Both the position numbers and the translations under genes were made by a program. A DNA stretch of 64,000 nucleotides from Clostridia bacterium (GTDB lineage Bacteria; Bacillota; Clostridia; Oscillospirales; Acutalibacteraceae), in contig JAFTVI010000006.1 in assembly GCA_017465825.1 (NCBI GenBank), positions 1-64,000 of the forward strand, in the 5' to 3' direction. Under the pieces are notes generated by a model, which saw nothing but the letters and a program-made list of their open reading frames with translations, did no database searches and was not told the DNA's origin. Positions 24,836 through 33,903 of the stretch are shown here, in pieces (the first letter of the stretch is position 1; each line of letters starts with the position of its first letter).

Positions 24836-26296
24836 ATGGAAATTCTGAAATTGATTTTATTTTTTGTATTCATTACTGTCGGAGCGTCCTACTGCTGGGG
24901 AATGAGAGGCACGATAATCGGCGGCGAAAAGGGTGCAATGCTGCCGGGTGCATTTCTCGGATTATTGCTTGCTCTGTTTTCGGGCAGTGAATTTTTGCAG
25001 CAGAATCCCCATCTGCTTGCAGGTATAGGTGCTGTGTCAATGTACTGCGGCGGCAATATGACCTACGGCGAAACACTGAGCCTTTCAATGGCTTCATCAC
25101 CGCCCCCGAATATGAAAAAGGGACTGCTTGCTTTGTTTATCAAGGGCGGTATATGGTTCGGTCTTTTCGGCGGTTACTCTTCCCTTTACATATCCGTACT
25201 CAGCGGTTATTATTCGCTTTTGTCGGTTATAATTTTCTTTGTGCTTCTGCCTGTTTCGGCAACAGTATTTTTCCTTATTTTCAACAAGCCTTACAAACCG
25301 CAGGAAAACAGATTTCCGAAAATCTATTTTTCAATAACGCGCAGGGAGACCTGGGGCGGATTATTGGGAATGCTTATTGAGATTATAATCTTTGCGCTGA
25401 TTTTCAAGGATTGGTCAACACTATCTATGATTCTCGGCACATTCCTTTCGGGCGGTATCGGTTGGGTTATCGGTCAGATTTTTCAGATATATTCAAAATT
25501 CCCCACAAAAAAAGGGCATATTCTTTTCGGAGAAACAAACACCAACGGTCTTATTGATGCCTGGAAGGTTATGGAATGTGTGCTTGGTGCAATCGGCGGA
25601 TTGGGTACGGGACTTACGTTTATGCTCTCGGAAAATCTGTTTGCAGATAAATTTCTGACACTTGACACCAACGGTGCAAGCTCGTTTATTTCTGCAGGTG
25701 TATCGAGGGCGTTGCTTGCAGTGTATGCAATTATTCTGCTTGCAGACTGCGCGCAGTATTTTGTATATCCCTCGGTAAACAGAAAATATTATAAAAAACT
25801 GCTCAGAATGAAGCTTATTACAAAAGAGGGATATGAACTGGCAATTAAAAACGAAAAACCGCACAACACCGAAAGCGTAGAGCGATACAAAAAATTCTGC
25901 GAAAAAGCAGAGTTTGCGATTTACTCGGTCATTCCGATGATGCTGTGCTTTTTCGGTTCAACAGATTCGGCAATTGCGCTGTCGTTTACCGTTATAATAC
26001 TTGTACTGTGTCAGGAAGTGATTGAAAAGCTGTTTAAAAACAACCGCAACGCTTACATCTGGAAGATTATGTTCTTACTGCCTGCTTTTGTACTTACTGC
26101 AGTACAGTTTGCAACAAGCAAGCCTTTCAATTTAAGGCTTACAATGTTCGTATACTCTTTCTTTTACGAAGCAGTTTTCTTCATTTTAAAATTTGCAGAG
26201 CCTGAAAAGACTCTTGCAAAAGCCACATACAAAACCGTACACGGATATTTTCTTATCTGCTGTCTGGTTATGAATATTTCAATACTTGCTGTTTAG
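24836..26296 (+). CDS. Polytopic membrane protein of unknown function
   Basis: I do not recognise this protein of about 486 residues. About 10-12 hydrophobic segments are visible. The conserved-looking start SYCWGMRGTIIGGEKGAMLPG is rich in Gly and charged at membrane edges. Later motifs are GGYSSLYISVLSG, TRRETWGGLLGM and GETNTNGLIDAWKVMECVLG. The last could be a substrate or cofactor loop, since it is polar and Gly-rich inside a membrane protein. ATG 24836 is preceded by GAGGTG. It lies between an acetyltransferase and a HAD phosphatase. A carrier or membrane-embedded transferase is possible. Confidence 0.75.
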   Translation: MEILKLILFFVFITVGASYCWGMRGTIIGGEKGAMLPGAFLGLLLALFSGSEFLQQNPHLLAGIGAVSMYCGGNMTYGETLSLSMASSPPPNMKKGLLALFIKGGIWFGLFGGYSSLYISVLSGYYSLLSVIIFFVLLPVSATVFFLIFNKPYKPQENRFPKIYFSITRRETWGGLLGMLIEIIIFALIFKDWSTLSMILGTFLSGGIGWVIGQIFQIYSKFPTKKGHILFGETNTNGLIDAWKVMECVLGAIGGLGTGLTFMLSENLFADKFLTLDTNGASSFISAGVSRALLAVYAIILLADCAQYFVYPSVNRKYYKKLLRMKLITKEGYELAIKNEKPHNTESVERYKKFCEKAEFAIYSVIPMMLCFFGSTDSAIALSFTVIILVLCQEVIEKLFKNNRNAYIWKIMFLLPAFVLTAVQFATSKPFNLRLTMFVYSFFYEAVFFILKFAEPEKTLAKATYKTVHGYFLICCLVMNISILAV

Positions 26297-26307
26297 GAGT
26301 GTAAAAA

Positions 26308-27084
26308 ATGCTTAAGAATGTTAAATATTTTATTATTGATATGGACGGTACGTTTTATCTCGGAGATAAGATGATTGACGGAGCATCCGATTTTACTGAC
26401 TGTTTAAAGGACAAGGGAAAGGATTTCTTCTTCTTTACCAACAACTCGTCCCACGATGCTGAGGAATGTCTTACAAAGCTTAAAAAAATCGGTTATCCCG
26501 TACCCGACAACAAGGTTATCATATCCTCTCACGTTGCTATTGATTTTATAAAAAGACACCGCGACGGCAAGAGAATTTATCTGCTTGCAAATGAGAATTT
26601 CACAAGAGATTGCGTAAAAGCTGGACTTAATCTTGTCAACGAAAATCCCGACATTGTACTTTTAGGTTTTGACACCACACTGACCTACGAAAAAATAACA
26701 AAAGCCGCAAACTTCATTGCAAACGGCGCGGAATACATTGCAACACATCCGGACAAAAACTGTCCGCTTGCAGAAGGCTTTATGACAGACACCGGCTCTA
26801 TGATTGAGATGTTCTACGCTTCGGCAGGCAGATATCCCGATATTATCGTCGGCAAGCCTTATGAATACACGGTTGATTATGTGACTCATATGCTCAATTG
26901 TACAAGGGATGAAATCTGCTTTGTAGGTGACAGGCTTGAAACGGATATTGCCATAGGAATGAAAAACGGCACTTCAAGCGTACTTGTCTATTCCGGCGTT
27001 ACAACTCCCGAAATGTATGAAAAATCCGACATCAAAGCGACTTTAGCTGTCAAAGACCTTAAAGCGCTGAGCGATTATATTTAA
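26308..27084 (+). CDS. HAD-IIA phosphatase (NagD-like)
   Basis: This 258-residue enzyme has motif I DMDGTFYLGD near residue 10, motif II TNNSS near 46, a C2A cap, motif III Lys in IVGKPYEY near 183 and motif IV FVGDRLETDIAIG near 205. NagD-like enzymes dephosphorylate sugar or glycerol phosphates. The actual substrate is unknown. AGGAG precedes the ATG. It is the last gene of the set and is followed by a strong terminator. Confidence 0.92.
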   Translation: MLKNVKYFIIDMDGTFYLGDKMIDGASDFTDCLKDKGKDFFFFTNNSSHDAEECLTKLKKIGYPVPDNKVIISSHVAIDFIKRHRDGKRIYLLANENFTRDCVKAGLNLVNENPDIVLLGFDTTLTYEKITKAANFIANGAEYIATHPDKNCPLAEGFMTDTGSMIEMFYASAGRYPDIIVGKPYEYTVDYVTHMLNCTRDEICFVGDRLETDIAIGMKNGTSSVLVYSGVTTPEMYEKSDIKATLAVKDLKALSDYI

Positions 27085-27103
27085 TTTGCACAATAAACCA
27101 CAG

Positions 27104-27145
27104 GGCAATTTGTAGAGTTCTTATACTTTACAAATTGCCTTTTTA
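27104..27145 (+). terminator. Terminator after the HAD gene
   Basis: GGCAATTTGTA pairs with TACAAATTGCC around a 13-base loop, followed by TTTTTAATG. Confidence 0.9.
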
Positions 27146-27214
27146 ATGTTAAAATATATTATGTATATATTTACCATAAAATATAGCAAATATTGCAATG
27201 AAAGGACGATTATT

Positions 27215-28897
27215 ATGTCTGCAAACATTACAAGAAACTGGTACAAAGAGATGGCTGTTTATCAGGTATGGCCCCGCAGCTTCTGCGACGGCAACGGTGA
27301 CGGCATAGGTGACATCAAGGGTATTATGTCCAAGCTCGATTACATAAAGAGCCTTGGTGTTGATGCTATATGGTTCTCACCTCTTTATGTATCTCCCTTT
27401 AAAGATCACGGGTACGATATTGCCGATTACAGAGATATCTCTCCCGATTTCGGTACTCTTGACGAGTTCAAGGAGCTCCTTGATGAGGCTCACAAGAGAG
27501 ATCTCAAGGTTATTATGGACCTTGTTATAAACCACACATCCGACCAGCACAAGTGGTTTATTGAAAGTAAAAAGCCCGACAGTCCTTACAGAGATTATTA
27601 TTTCTGGAGAAAGGGCCGTGCAAACAACAAAAAGCCTCCCAACGACTGGAAATCAAACTTTGCAGGCGATGCCTGGACTTACGATGCTGAAGCTGACGCC
27701 TGGTATCTTCACCTGTTTGCAGTAGAACAGCCTGACCTTAATATGGATAACCCCAAGGTCCGTGAAGAAGTCAAGGACATTATGCGTTTCTGGCTCGATA
27801 TGGGTGTTGATGGCTTCCGTGAGGACGTTATTACATACATTTCAAAGAGAAAAGGTCTGCCCAACGGTTTCCCCCTGCCCATCGCCGCAGGTATGGAGCA
27901 TTATATGGACGGTCCCAATCTTAAGCAGTATCTTATGGAGTTCCGCAAGGATGTTTACAATCACTACGACTGTATGACCGTAGGTGAAGCTCCTATGATG
28001 ACACCTAAGAAGGCTCTCAAGCACATTGAGGAAGGCCCCAATCAGTCACTTAATATGATGTTCAACTTCCAGCATATGGAAGCTGACTGTATGTTCTTAA
28101 GCTGGATAAAAATGCCCTTTAACCTTAAAAAGCTCAAAAAAGTCTACAACAACTGGCAGACACAGCTTTACGGCAAGGCATGGAACGCAAACTATCTTGA
28201 GAACCACGATCAGCCCCGTGTTATCAACAGATACGGCAGCCTTAAATACAGAGTTGAAAGCGCAAAAATGCTTGCTACAATGTACATCTGTCAGAGCGGT
28301 ACTCCCTTTATCTATCAGGGTCAGGAAATCGGTATGACAAACATTCCTCTTTCCTCACTCAATGACTATGATGACGTTTCAACATACAACAACTGTGATC
28401 TCTTCCGTAAGTTCGGTATGAAAGAGGATAAGATCCTTGAAATTGCAAACTACGCATCAAGAGATAACGCAAGAACTCCCGTTCAGTGGTCAGCAGAAAA
28501 GAATGCAGGCTTCACAACAGCAGACAAAGCCTGGTTCCACATCAACCCCAATTACACCGAGATCAACGTTGAGGCTGCAGAAGCAGATCCCGATTCAATT
28601 CTTCACTATTACAGAAAGCTCCTCAAATTCCGTAAGGAGCACGATATTGTTATCTACGGTCAGTACAAGGAGCACTATCACGAGCGTGAGGATCTGTTTG
28701 TATATTCAAGACATTATGAGGATCAGCGTATGCTTGTTGTCTGCTCATTCTCAGACAAGGATATGATCTTCAAGGCTCCCGAAGGCTTTAACCTTGCTGA
28801 CGGCGAAGTTGTACTCAACAACTACAAGGATATAAAGACAGACAACAATATGTGCGTTCTCAAGCCCTACGAAACAAGAGTTTACTATTTTAAATAA
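27215..28897 (+). CDS. GH13 alpha-glucosidase / oligo-1,6-glucosidase
   Basis: This alpha-amylase-superfamily enzyme of about 560 residues acts on short alpha-glucans. It begins NWYKEMAVYQVWPRSFCDGN, typical of GH13 subfamily 31. Region I is DLVINHTS. The nucleophile Asp is in GFREDVI near residue 200, the acid Glu in TVGEAP near 255, and the stabilising Asp in ENHDQPR near 330. No signal peptide is seen, so it is cytoplasmic. The start is ATG 27215 after AAAGGAC. An upstream extension is AT-rich and not conserved in style. It heads a rightward block of carbohydrate genes. Confidence 0.93.
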   Translation: MSANITRNWYKEMAVYQVWPRSFCDGNGDGIGDIKGIMSKLDYIKSLGVDAIWFSPLYVSPFKDHGYDIADYRDISPDFGTLDEFKELLDEAHKRDLKVIMDLVINHTSDQHKWFIESKKPDSPYRDYYFWRKGRANNKKPPNDWKSNFAGDAWTYDAEADAWYLHLFAVEQPDLNMDNPKVREEVKDIMRFWLDMGVDGFREDVITYISKRKGLPNGFPLPIAAGMEHYMDGPNLKQYLMEFRKDVYNHYDCMTVGEAPMMTPKKALKHIEEGPNQSLNMMFNFQHMEADCMFLSWIKMPFNLKKLKKVYNNWQTQLYGKAWNANYLENHDQPRVINRYGSLKYRVESAKMLATMYICQSGTPFIYQGQEIGMTNIPLSSLNDYDDVSTYNNCDLFRKFGMKEDKILEIANYASRDNARTPVQWSAEKNAGFTTADKAWFHINPNYTEINVEAAEADPDSILHYYRKLLKFRKEHDIVIYGQYKEHYHEREDLFVYSRHYEDQRMLVVCSFSDKDMIFKAPEGFNLADGEVVLNNYKDIKTDNNMCVLKPYETRVYYFK

Positions 28898-28909
28898 GAG
28901 GTTAATTAA

Positions 28910-29857
28910 ATGGCGACAGTCAAAACAGAGGCGTATTATCATTCAACCGACGGTAAGTCGATGATACACACGCTCATATGGCGCGATGACGAAACCGAAC
29001 CAACGGCAGTTCTGCAGATAGCTCACGGCTTTGTTGAATACGCAGACAGATATGACCGCTTTGCCCGTTTTATGGCAAAAAACGGCTTCATTGTCTGCGG
29101 AAATGACCATATCGGTCACGGCAAGTCCGTAAAAAGCGAAGCAGAGCTCGGCAATTTCGGCGAGCCTGATACCGACATAAGAATGGTTGACGATATGCAT
29201 TTGCTCCATAACATTATGAGCAAAAAATACCCTGCTCTGCCCTATTATCTTCTCGGTCAGAATTTAGGTTCTTTTCTTGCAAGAATTTATGCGGCAAACT
29301 TCGGTGAAGAGCTTTCGGGACTTATCCTTTCGGGTACGTCCTATGTAGGCAACAGATTATCCGTATTGCAAGATTATTTCTATCCTCTCGGCGATATGCT
29401 CGGTAAGGATAAATGTAATTCAACGGTAAGCGATATTTTCGGAAATATCACAGCAAAGCTTTTAAAAGAGGACGACACTTCTGCATGGCTGACTCTGAGC
29501 CGTGAAAACAGAGAAGAGTCCGACGCTGACCCGTACTTTGATTTTCCGATAACCAATGCAAGTGCGATGATAATTGAAAAAGCGCTGTTCAGAGCATCCT
29601 CGGAAGAATGTCTCGGCTCAATTCCTCAGGGACTTCCCGTTATGCTCATTTCCGGCGCAAAGGATATTGTAGGTCTGTTCGGCAGATGCGTAACGGAGCT
29701 TGCAGATAAGCTTGATATGTTGGGCATCAATACTGAGGTCAGGCTTTATCCCGGACTTCGCCACGAAATTCTCCGCGAGGACGACAATGAGCATATCTAT
29801 AACGATATTCTCAGATGGACACAGCAAAATACAACACAATGGAGTGAATACATATGA
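28910..29857 (+). CDS. Alpha/beta hydrolase-like protein lacking the catalytic Ser
   Basis: This 315-residue protein resembles monoacylglycerol-lipase-type hydrolases (Hydrolase_4). AHGFVEYADRYDRFARFMAKNG supplies the oxyanion His-Gly, and NDHIGHGKS follows. At the nucleophile elbow, where GHSMGS is usual, the sequence is GQNLGS, with Asn at residue 118. The acid (SGAKDIVG) and His (YPGLRHEIL) sites are kept. It may be a non-catalytic binding protein, or use another residue. GAGG lies before the ATG. The last four bases overlap the next gene (ATGA). Confidence 0.85.
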   Translation: MATVKTEAYYHSTDGKSMIHTLIWRDDETEPTAVLQIAHGFVEYADRYDRFARFMAKNGFIVCGNDHIGHGKSVKSEAELGNFGEPDTDIRMVDDMHLLHNIMSKKYPALPYYLLGQNLGSFLARIYAANFGEELSGLILSGTSYVGNRLSVLQDYFYPLGDMLGKDKCNSTVSDIFGNITAKLLKEDDTSAWLTLSRENREESDADPYFDFPITNASAMIIEKALFRASSEECLGSIPQGLPVMLISGAKDIVGLFGRCVTELADKLDMLGINTEVRLYPGLRHEILREDDNEHIYNDILRWTQQNTTQWSEYI

Positions 29858-32031
29858 AAAAACCTGCGCTTTACTTCGGTGAGTTCAGACAGTACGATAA
29901 AAAATTCATAACAAACGAAAACGGCATTGACGCAGAAAACGTGCTTTCCGTTGCATTCTGCGACGAAACACTTTACATCGCTCAGCCTGATTGCCTTATA
30001 GAATACAACGACGGCAAAATCAAAAAGACAACTGCAAACGTTTCAAAGCTCTTTTCAAAAGAAGGCAGACTCTATGCCGCAGTCGGCAACGCTCTTGCAG
30101 AAATTAAAAAGGGCAAATTAGCTGTTATTGCAGAATTTGACTCCCCCGTTATTGATATTTCAATCGCTAAGGACAAATCATTCTGGCTTGCAACAGAAAA
30201 AAATCTATATCTTCTTGAAAACGATGAATTCGTTCAGATTTGCGGAAATCCCGAAGACGTTGTCTGCCTTGCGGCTCTTGATAACAAGGCTAAATACGCA
30301 GAAACAGTTTACGTAGGCACATCAACAGCAGGTCTTATGTCAATGAAGGGTAAGCGCCGCCACTGGTCAGAGCTTCTTCCCGAAATTTCAGGTGCATTGA
30401 GCAGAAAAATCAACTGCGCTGCAATTGATGCTCTCGGTCATCTCTGGGTAGGCTCCGATGAAGGTCTTAACATCTACGACGGCAGAAGCTATTGGTTCAA
30501 CGGCAACGATTTCTATTCAGTACCCGAAGGTTCATTCAACGATATGTTCTTTGCCGCTGACGGAAAAAAATATTTTGCTACCAATACAGGCATCATCACA
30601 CTTATCGACGGTAAAATTTCTTATCTCTCATACGGTGTATGGCTAATGCATCCCGTTGTTACAAAAATCACCGTTTCCAATAACGGCACTATCGCCGCAG
30701 TAACCCCCAGAGGTATCAGCATAATCACATCAAAGGTTATGACTCTTGAAGAAAAAGCAAACCACTTTGATGAGCTTGCTGACAAATACTATGTACGCAA
30801 CGAAGGCTATCACGTATCAAGAAAACTTACAAAGTACGGCGATATGGACTCCGGTTGGCTTCCCAATTCAGACAATGACGGTCTTTTCACAGGTCTTTAC
30901 TGTGCAAGCCAGTGCTTCCGTTATGCTGTTACAGGTGATGAAAAAGCTAAATCAAATGCAAAACGTGCTGTTGAGGCAATGATAAAGCTTACTGAAGTAA
31001 CAGGCAGACCCGGTTTCACGGCAAGAGCAACAAGATATGCAAACGAGCCCAATTACGGCACAGGCGTAAGAGAAGAATGGCACGCCTGCAAAGATATCCC
31101 CGACTGCGAATGGCTTGGTGAAACATCAAGTGACGAAATGACAGGTCACTACTATGCATACGGCATCTACTTTGACCTTGTTGCTGATGCAGAAGAAAAG
31201 AAAAAAATTGCACAGGTTGTTAAAACAATTACTGACCATATTATTGAGCACAACTTCCATCTTACGGATGTTGACGGCATCCCCACCACCTGGGCAAACT
31301 GGGAGCCTGACCTTCTTAACAACGATGACCGCTGGTACTATGAGAGAGGCACAAACTCCCTTGAAATCCTCTCTTTCCTCAAAACCACATACCACGTAAC
31401 AGGTGATGAAAAGTACAATCAGGTATTTGATATGCTTATCAAAAAGCATCACTACGCTATGAACTGTATGCAGTACAAGTGTGAAGACGGTCACGTTGCA
31501 CACATTGACGACCAGCTTGACTTTACAAACATCTATCCCCTTCTCGTTTACACAGAAGACGAAGCACAGAAGGAAATTTTCAAAATGGGTCTTACTCATC
31601 ATTGGGAATATGAAAGAGTTGAGCGTTCACCCTGGTTCAATATCACATACGGTGCGCTGACCAACAACAGCTGTGACATTGAAAACGCGGCAAAATCCCT
31701 TGCAGAGATGAATCTTAATCTTATCAGATTCCCCATTTACAACAGCCACAGAAAAGGTCTTGTATGGGATACGGAGCAGGAGCCTATGGGTATTCCCGCA
31801 CAGCTTAAATATCCTCTTGAATATTCCGCAAGAGTACCCGTTCATTATGACGGCAATCAGTTTATCTGCGATTCAGGTTGTGAAGAGTTTGTTGAGGTCA
31901 ACTCAAAGGTCGTAAACCGCACAGCAACACTTCCCGGCACACACGGTGCAAACGGAATGTCTGCATCAATGCCTTATATTTATCTTCTTCCCTACTGGAT
32001 GGGCAGATATTACGGACTGCTTGCAGACTGA
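29854..32031 (+). CDS. Two-part protein: N-terminal beta-propeller and C-terminal alpha/alpha-barrel-like domain
   Basis: This 725-residue protein is not assigned to a known enzyme. Residues 1 to about 300 show repeated strand words of the two-component-regulator-propeller type (LGHLWVGSDEGLNIYDG, KYFATNTGIITLIDG). Residues 320-725 are helical with aromatic and acidic repeats (MDSGWLPNSDNDGLFTGLYC, EWLGETSSDEMTGHYYAYGI, TWANWEPDLLNNDDRWYYE). This looks like a six-hairpin glycosidase or lyase toroid. No signal peptide is seen. It starts inside the stop of the hydrolase-like gene with GGAGTG upstream. A cytoplasmic glycan-processing role is inferred from neighbours. Confidence 0.75.
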   Translation: MKKPALYFGEFRQYDKKFITNENGIDAENVLSVAFCDETLYIAQPDCLIEYNDGKIKKTTANVSKLFSKEGRLYAAVGNALAEIKKGKLAVIAEFDSPVIDISIAKDKSFWLATEKNLYLLENDEFVQICGNPEDVVCLAALDNKAKYAETVYVGTSTAGLMSMKGKRRHWSELLPEISGALSRKINCAAIDALGHLWVGSDEGLNIYDGRSYWFNGNDFYSVPEGSFNDMFFAADGKKYFATNTGIITLIDGKISYLSYGVWLMHPVVTKITVSNNGTIAAVTPRGISIITSKVMTLEEKANHFDELADKYYVRNEGYHVSRKLTKYGDMDSGWLPNSDNDGLFTGLYCASQCFRYAVTGDEKAKSNAKRAVEAMIKLTEVTGRPGFTARATRYANEPNYGTGVREEWHACKDIPDCEWLGETSSDEMTGHYYAYGIYFDLVADAEEKKKIAQVVKTITDHIIEHNFHLTDVDGIPTTWANWEPDLLNNDDRWYYERGTNSLEILSFLKTTYHVTGDEKYNQVFDMLIKKHHYAMNCMQYKCEDGHVAHIDDQLDFTNIYPLLVYTEDEAQKEIFKMGLTHHWEYERVERSPWFNITYGALTNNSCDIENAAKSLAEMNLNLIRFPIYNSHRKGLVWDTEQEPMGIPAQLKYPLEYSARVPVHYDGNQFICDSGCEEFVEVNSKVVNRTATLPGTHGANGMSASMPYIYLLPYWMGRYYGLLAD

Positions 32032-32049
32032 TAAAAGGAGCGTCAAATT

Positions 32050-32904
32050 ATGCTTGGAACAATAGTTTCATTTTTAAGACCTTATCTTGTAACTCTCACA
32101 GCTGCAATAACAAGCATTACTATGCTTATCTGCCCCACGCTTGCTGATACGGATTCAGCAGAAATCGTTAACGAAAACTGCTATTCCCTTGTTGATGCAT
32201 TCATTATGGGACAGGGACTTGACACTTACGACGGTTACTACTACACATCAGGTTCAATTGCGGCAGTGCAGATCTGCTCACTTGCAATTGTTGATATAAA
32301 TAGCGGTGAAATAGTTACAGATGTACTCGATGCTCTTCCTCAGGAGTTCAAGGATAAGGATTATGACCACATCGGTGATATCTCGGTACAGAACGGCATT
32401 ATTTATGCTCCCGTTGAGGACAAAGCGGAGGAACAGCCTCTTGTTCTTCTCTATGATGCTGAAACTCTTGAATACAAAAATGTTTATTACGAGCTTGATG
32501 CAACATACCTCACAGACGGTATTCCCTGGTGTGCGACTGATGAAAACTACCTTTACACATCGGAATTCAACAATCCCGAAAGAATCGTTGTATACAACAT
32601 TGACGATATGAGCCCTTCACACACAGTTGAACTTGCAGAGCCTCTTGCAAGAGTTCAGTCCGGTGATGTGCTTGACGGTACGCTCTATCTCAACTGCGAC
32701 CCCGAAGAGGGCAACAAAAATGTATATTCAGTTGACCTGACAACAGGTGATGTGACACTTGTTTTTGACCGCAACACAACAGGTTTTGAAACAGAAACAG
32801 AGGGTCTTTGCGCTGAAACTGATAAAAACGGCGAACTGATTTTCCATATTTCAGATTACAACAAGCTTGTTTCAACATTTATAAGAACATACAAATTAAA
32901 ATAA
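32050..32904 (+). CDS. Secreted protein of unknown function, propeller-like
   Basis: This 284-residue protein has a hydrophobic N-terminus (TIVSFLRPYLVTLTAAITSI) that can serve as signal or anchor. A beta-rich domain follows with repeated turn words (YDGYYYTSGSIAA, YLYTSEFNNPERIVVYNID, GTLYLNCDPEEGNKNVYSVD, TEGLCAETDKNG). The pattern suggests a six-bladed propeller, as in carbohydrate-binding or quinoprotein-like folds. No catalytic motif is visible. It lies 18 bases after the previous gene and 19 before the GH16 gene, with AAAAGGAG upstream. It may bind glucan at the surface. Confidence 0.75.
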   Translation: MLGTIVSFLRPYLVTLTAAITSITMLICPTLADTDSAEIVNENCYSLVDAFIMGQGLDTYDGYYYTSGSIAAVQICSLAIVDINSGEIVTDVLDALPQEFKDKDYDHIGDISVQNGIIYAPVEDKAEEQPLVLLYDAETLEYKNVYYELDATYLTDGIPWCATDENYLYTSEFNNPERIVVYNIDDMSPSHTVELAEPLARVQSGDVLDGTLYLNCDPEEGNKNVYSVDLTTGDVTLVFDRNTTGFETETEGLCAETDKNGELIFHISDYNKLVSTFIRTYKLK

Positions 32905-32923
32905 TTAAAAAGAGGTAATTTTT

Positions 32924-33853
32924 ATGATGAATTGGCTTAGTTCAACTTTAGGCCTTGCATTGCGAGAAGCGTGGGCAATTGAACAGATTTTTACAGTCCT
33001 TGGTCAAATCGGCAAAAGAGGCTTTGCGGCAACACTTGCTATTATTACGGAATTATTTTCATTCCTTATGACAGGAACTCCCATAACTCCCTACGGTGAC
33101 GAGCTCGACCTCACAGGTTACAGCATTGTTTTTGAAGATGAATTTGACGGCAATGAGGTGGATTGGAACATCTGGGAGGCTCGTTCTGTAGGGCAACAGA
33201 AATATTTCAATGCTTCAGCTGATCAGCTTTCTGTAAAGGACGGAAATCTCTATCTCACTGCAGAATACAAAGACGGCGAATACGGCGAAGGCTGGTACAC
33301 AGGTGCTATGAGGCTCAAAGAGAGGTACACATACGGTTATTATGAAGTAAGAGCAATCTGCAACGATGACTCTGCATTTAATGCGGCATTTTGGTTACAA
33401 AGTGAACACAGCTATGATCCCGAGTATTCATTAGGTGGTCCCGGCGGTGCGGAAATTGATATTCTCGAAAATCTTAATCATCAGTACGGTTACAGCGCAA
33501 GCAAGAACACAATACACGTTGCAGGTATTGACGGTGCAGATGATGAGGGCATCGACTCGTATCATATGCCTTCATTCTACACTCAGAATGATATGTACTC
33601 TGAATACAACACCTACGGAGTTCTCTGGACTGAAGATGAATACATTTTCTATCTCAACGGCGTGGAAACAGTGAGAACATCATTCGGAAACGGTGTTTGC
33701 GAAGAACCCGTGGAGGTTATTCTTTCTCATTGGGGACCCGGTCATGATAATTCGTGGCAGCTCAATGATTACAATAGCCTTGATAAGAATTACAAATCTG
33801 TATTCACTGTAGATTACGTAAGAATTTATCAGCTTACTCCTACAGCAGAATAA
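32924..33853 (+). CDS. GH16 endo-beta-glucanase (laminarinase/lichenase type)
   Basis: This 309-residue enzyme cleaves beta-1,3 or mixed-linkage glucans. The GH16 domain starts near residue 60 (FEDEFDGNEVDWNIWEA). The catalytic motif E-I-D-I-L-E lies near residues 177-182, with nucleophile and acid Glu both present. A closing VDYVRIYQL strand ends the domain. The first 55 residues contain a hydrophobic stretch (FAATLAIITELFSFLM) without a clean cleavage site, so the protein may stay membrane-attached. It is the last gene of the glucan block before a convergent terminator. Confidence 0.93.
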   Translation: MMNWLSSTLGLALREAWAIEQIFTVLGQIGKRGFAATLAIITELFSFLMTGTPITPYGDELDLTGYSIVFEDEFDGNEVDWNIWEARSVGQQKYFNASADQLSVKDGNLYLTAEYKDGEYGEGWYTGAMRLKERYTYGYYEVRAICNDDSAFNAAFWLQSEHSYDPEYSLGGPGGAEIDILENLNHQYGYSASKNTIHVAGIDGADDEGIDSYHMPSFYTQNDMYSEYNTYGVLWTEDEYIFYLNGVETVRTSFGNGVCEEPVEVILSHWGPGHDNSWQLNDYNSLDKNYKSVFTVDYVRIYQLTPTAE

Positions 33854-33865
33854 TAGAACACAGCA

Positions 33866-33893
33866 ACAGGCGACGGAATATTCCGTCGCCTGT
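33866..33893. terminator. Bidirectional terminator between GH16 and hydrolase genes
   Basis: This is a perfect palindrome, ACAGGCGACGGAAT pairing its complement, with ATTATTTT on the right. It lies between convergent genes. Confidence 0.85.
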
Positions 33894-33903
33894 ATTATTT
33901 TAG

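Noticed and set aside
31126-31602. 158-codon minus-strand frame in the propeller-toroid gene
   Set aside because: It overlaps a well-supported coding region on the other strand and has Cys/Val-rich shadow composition.
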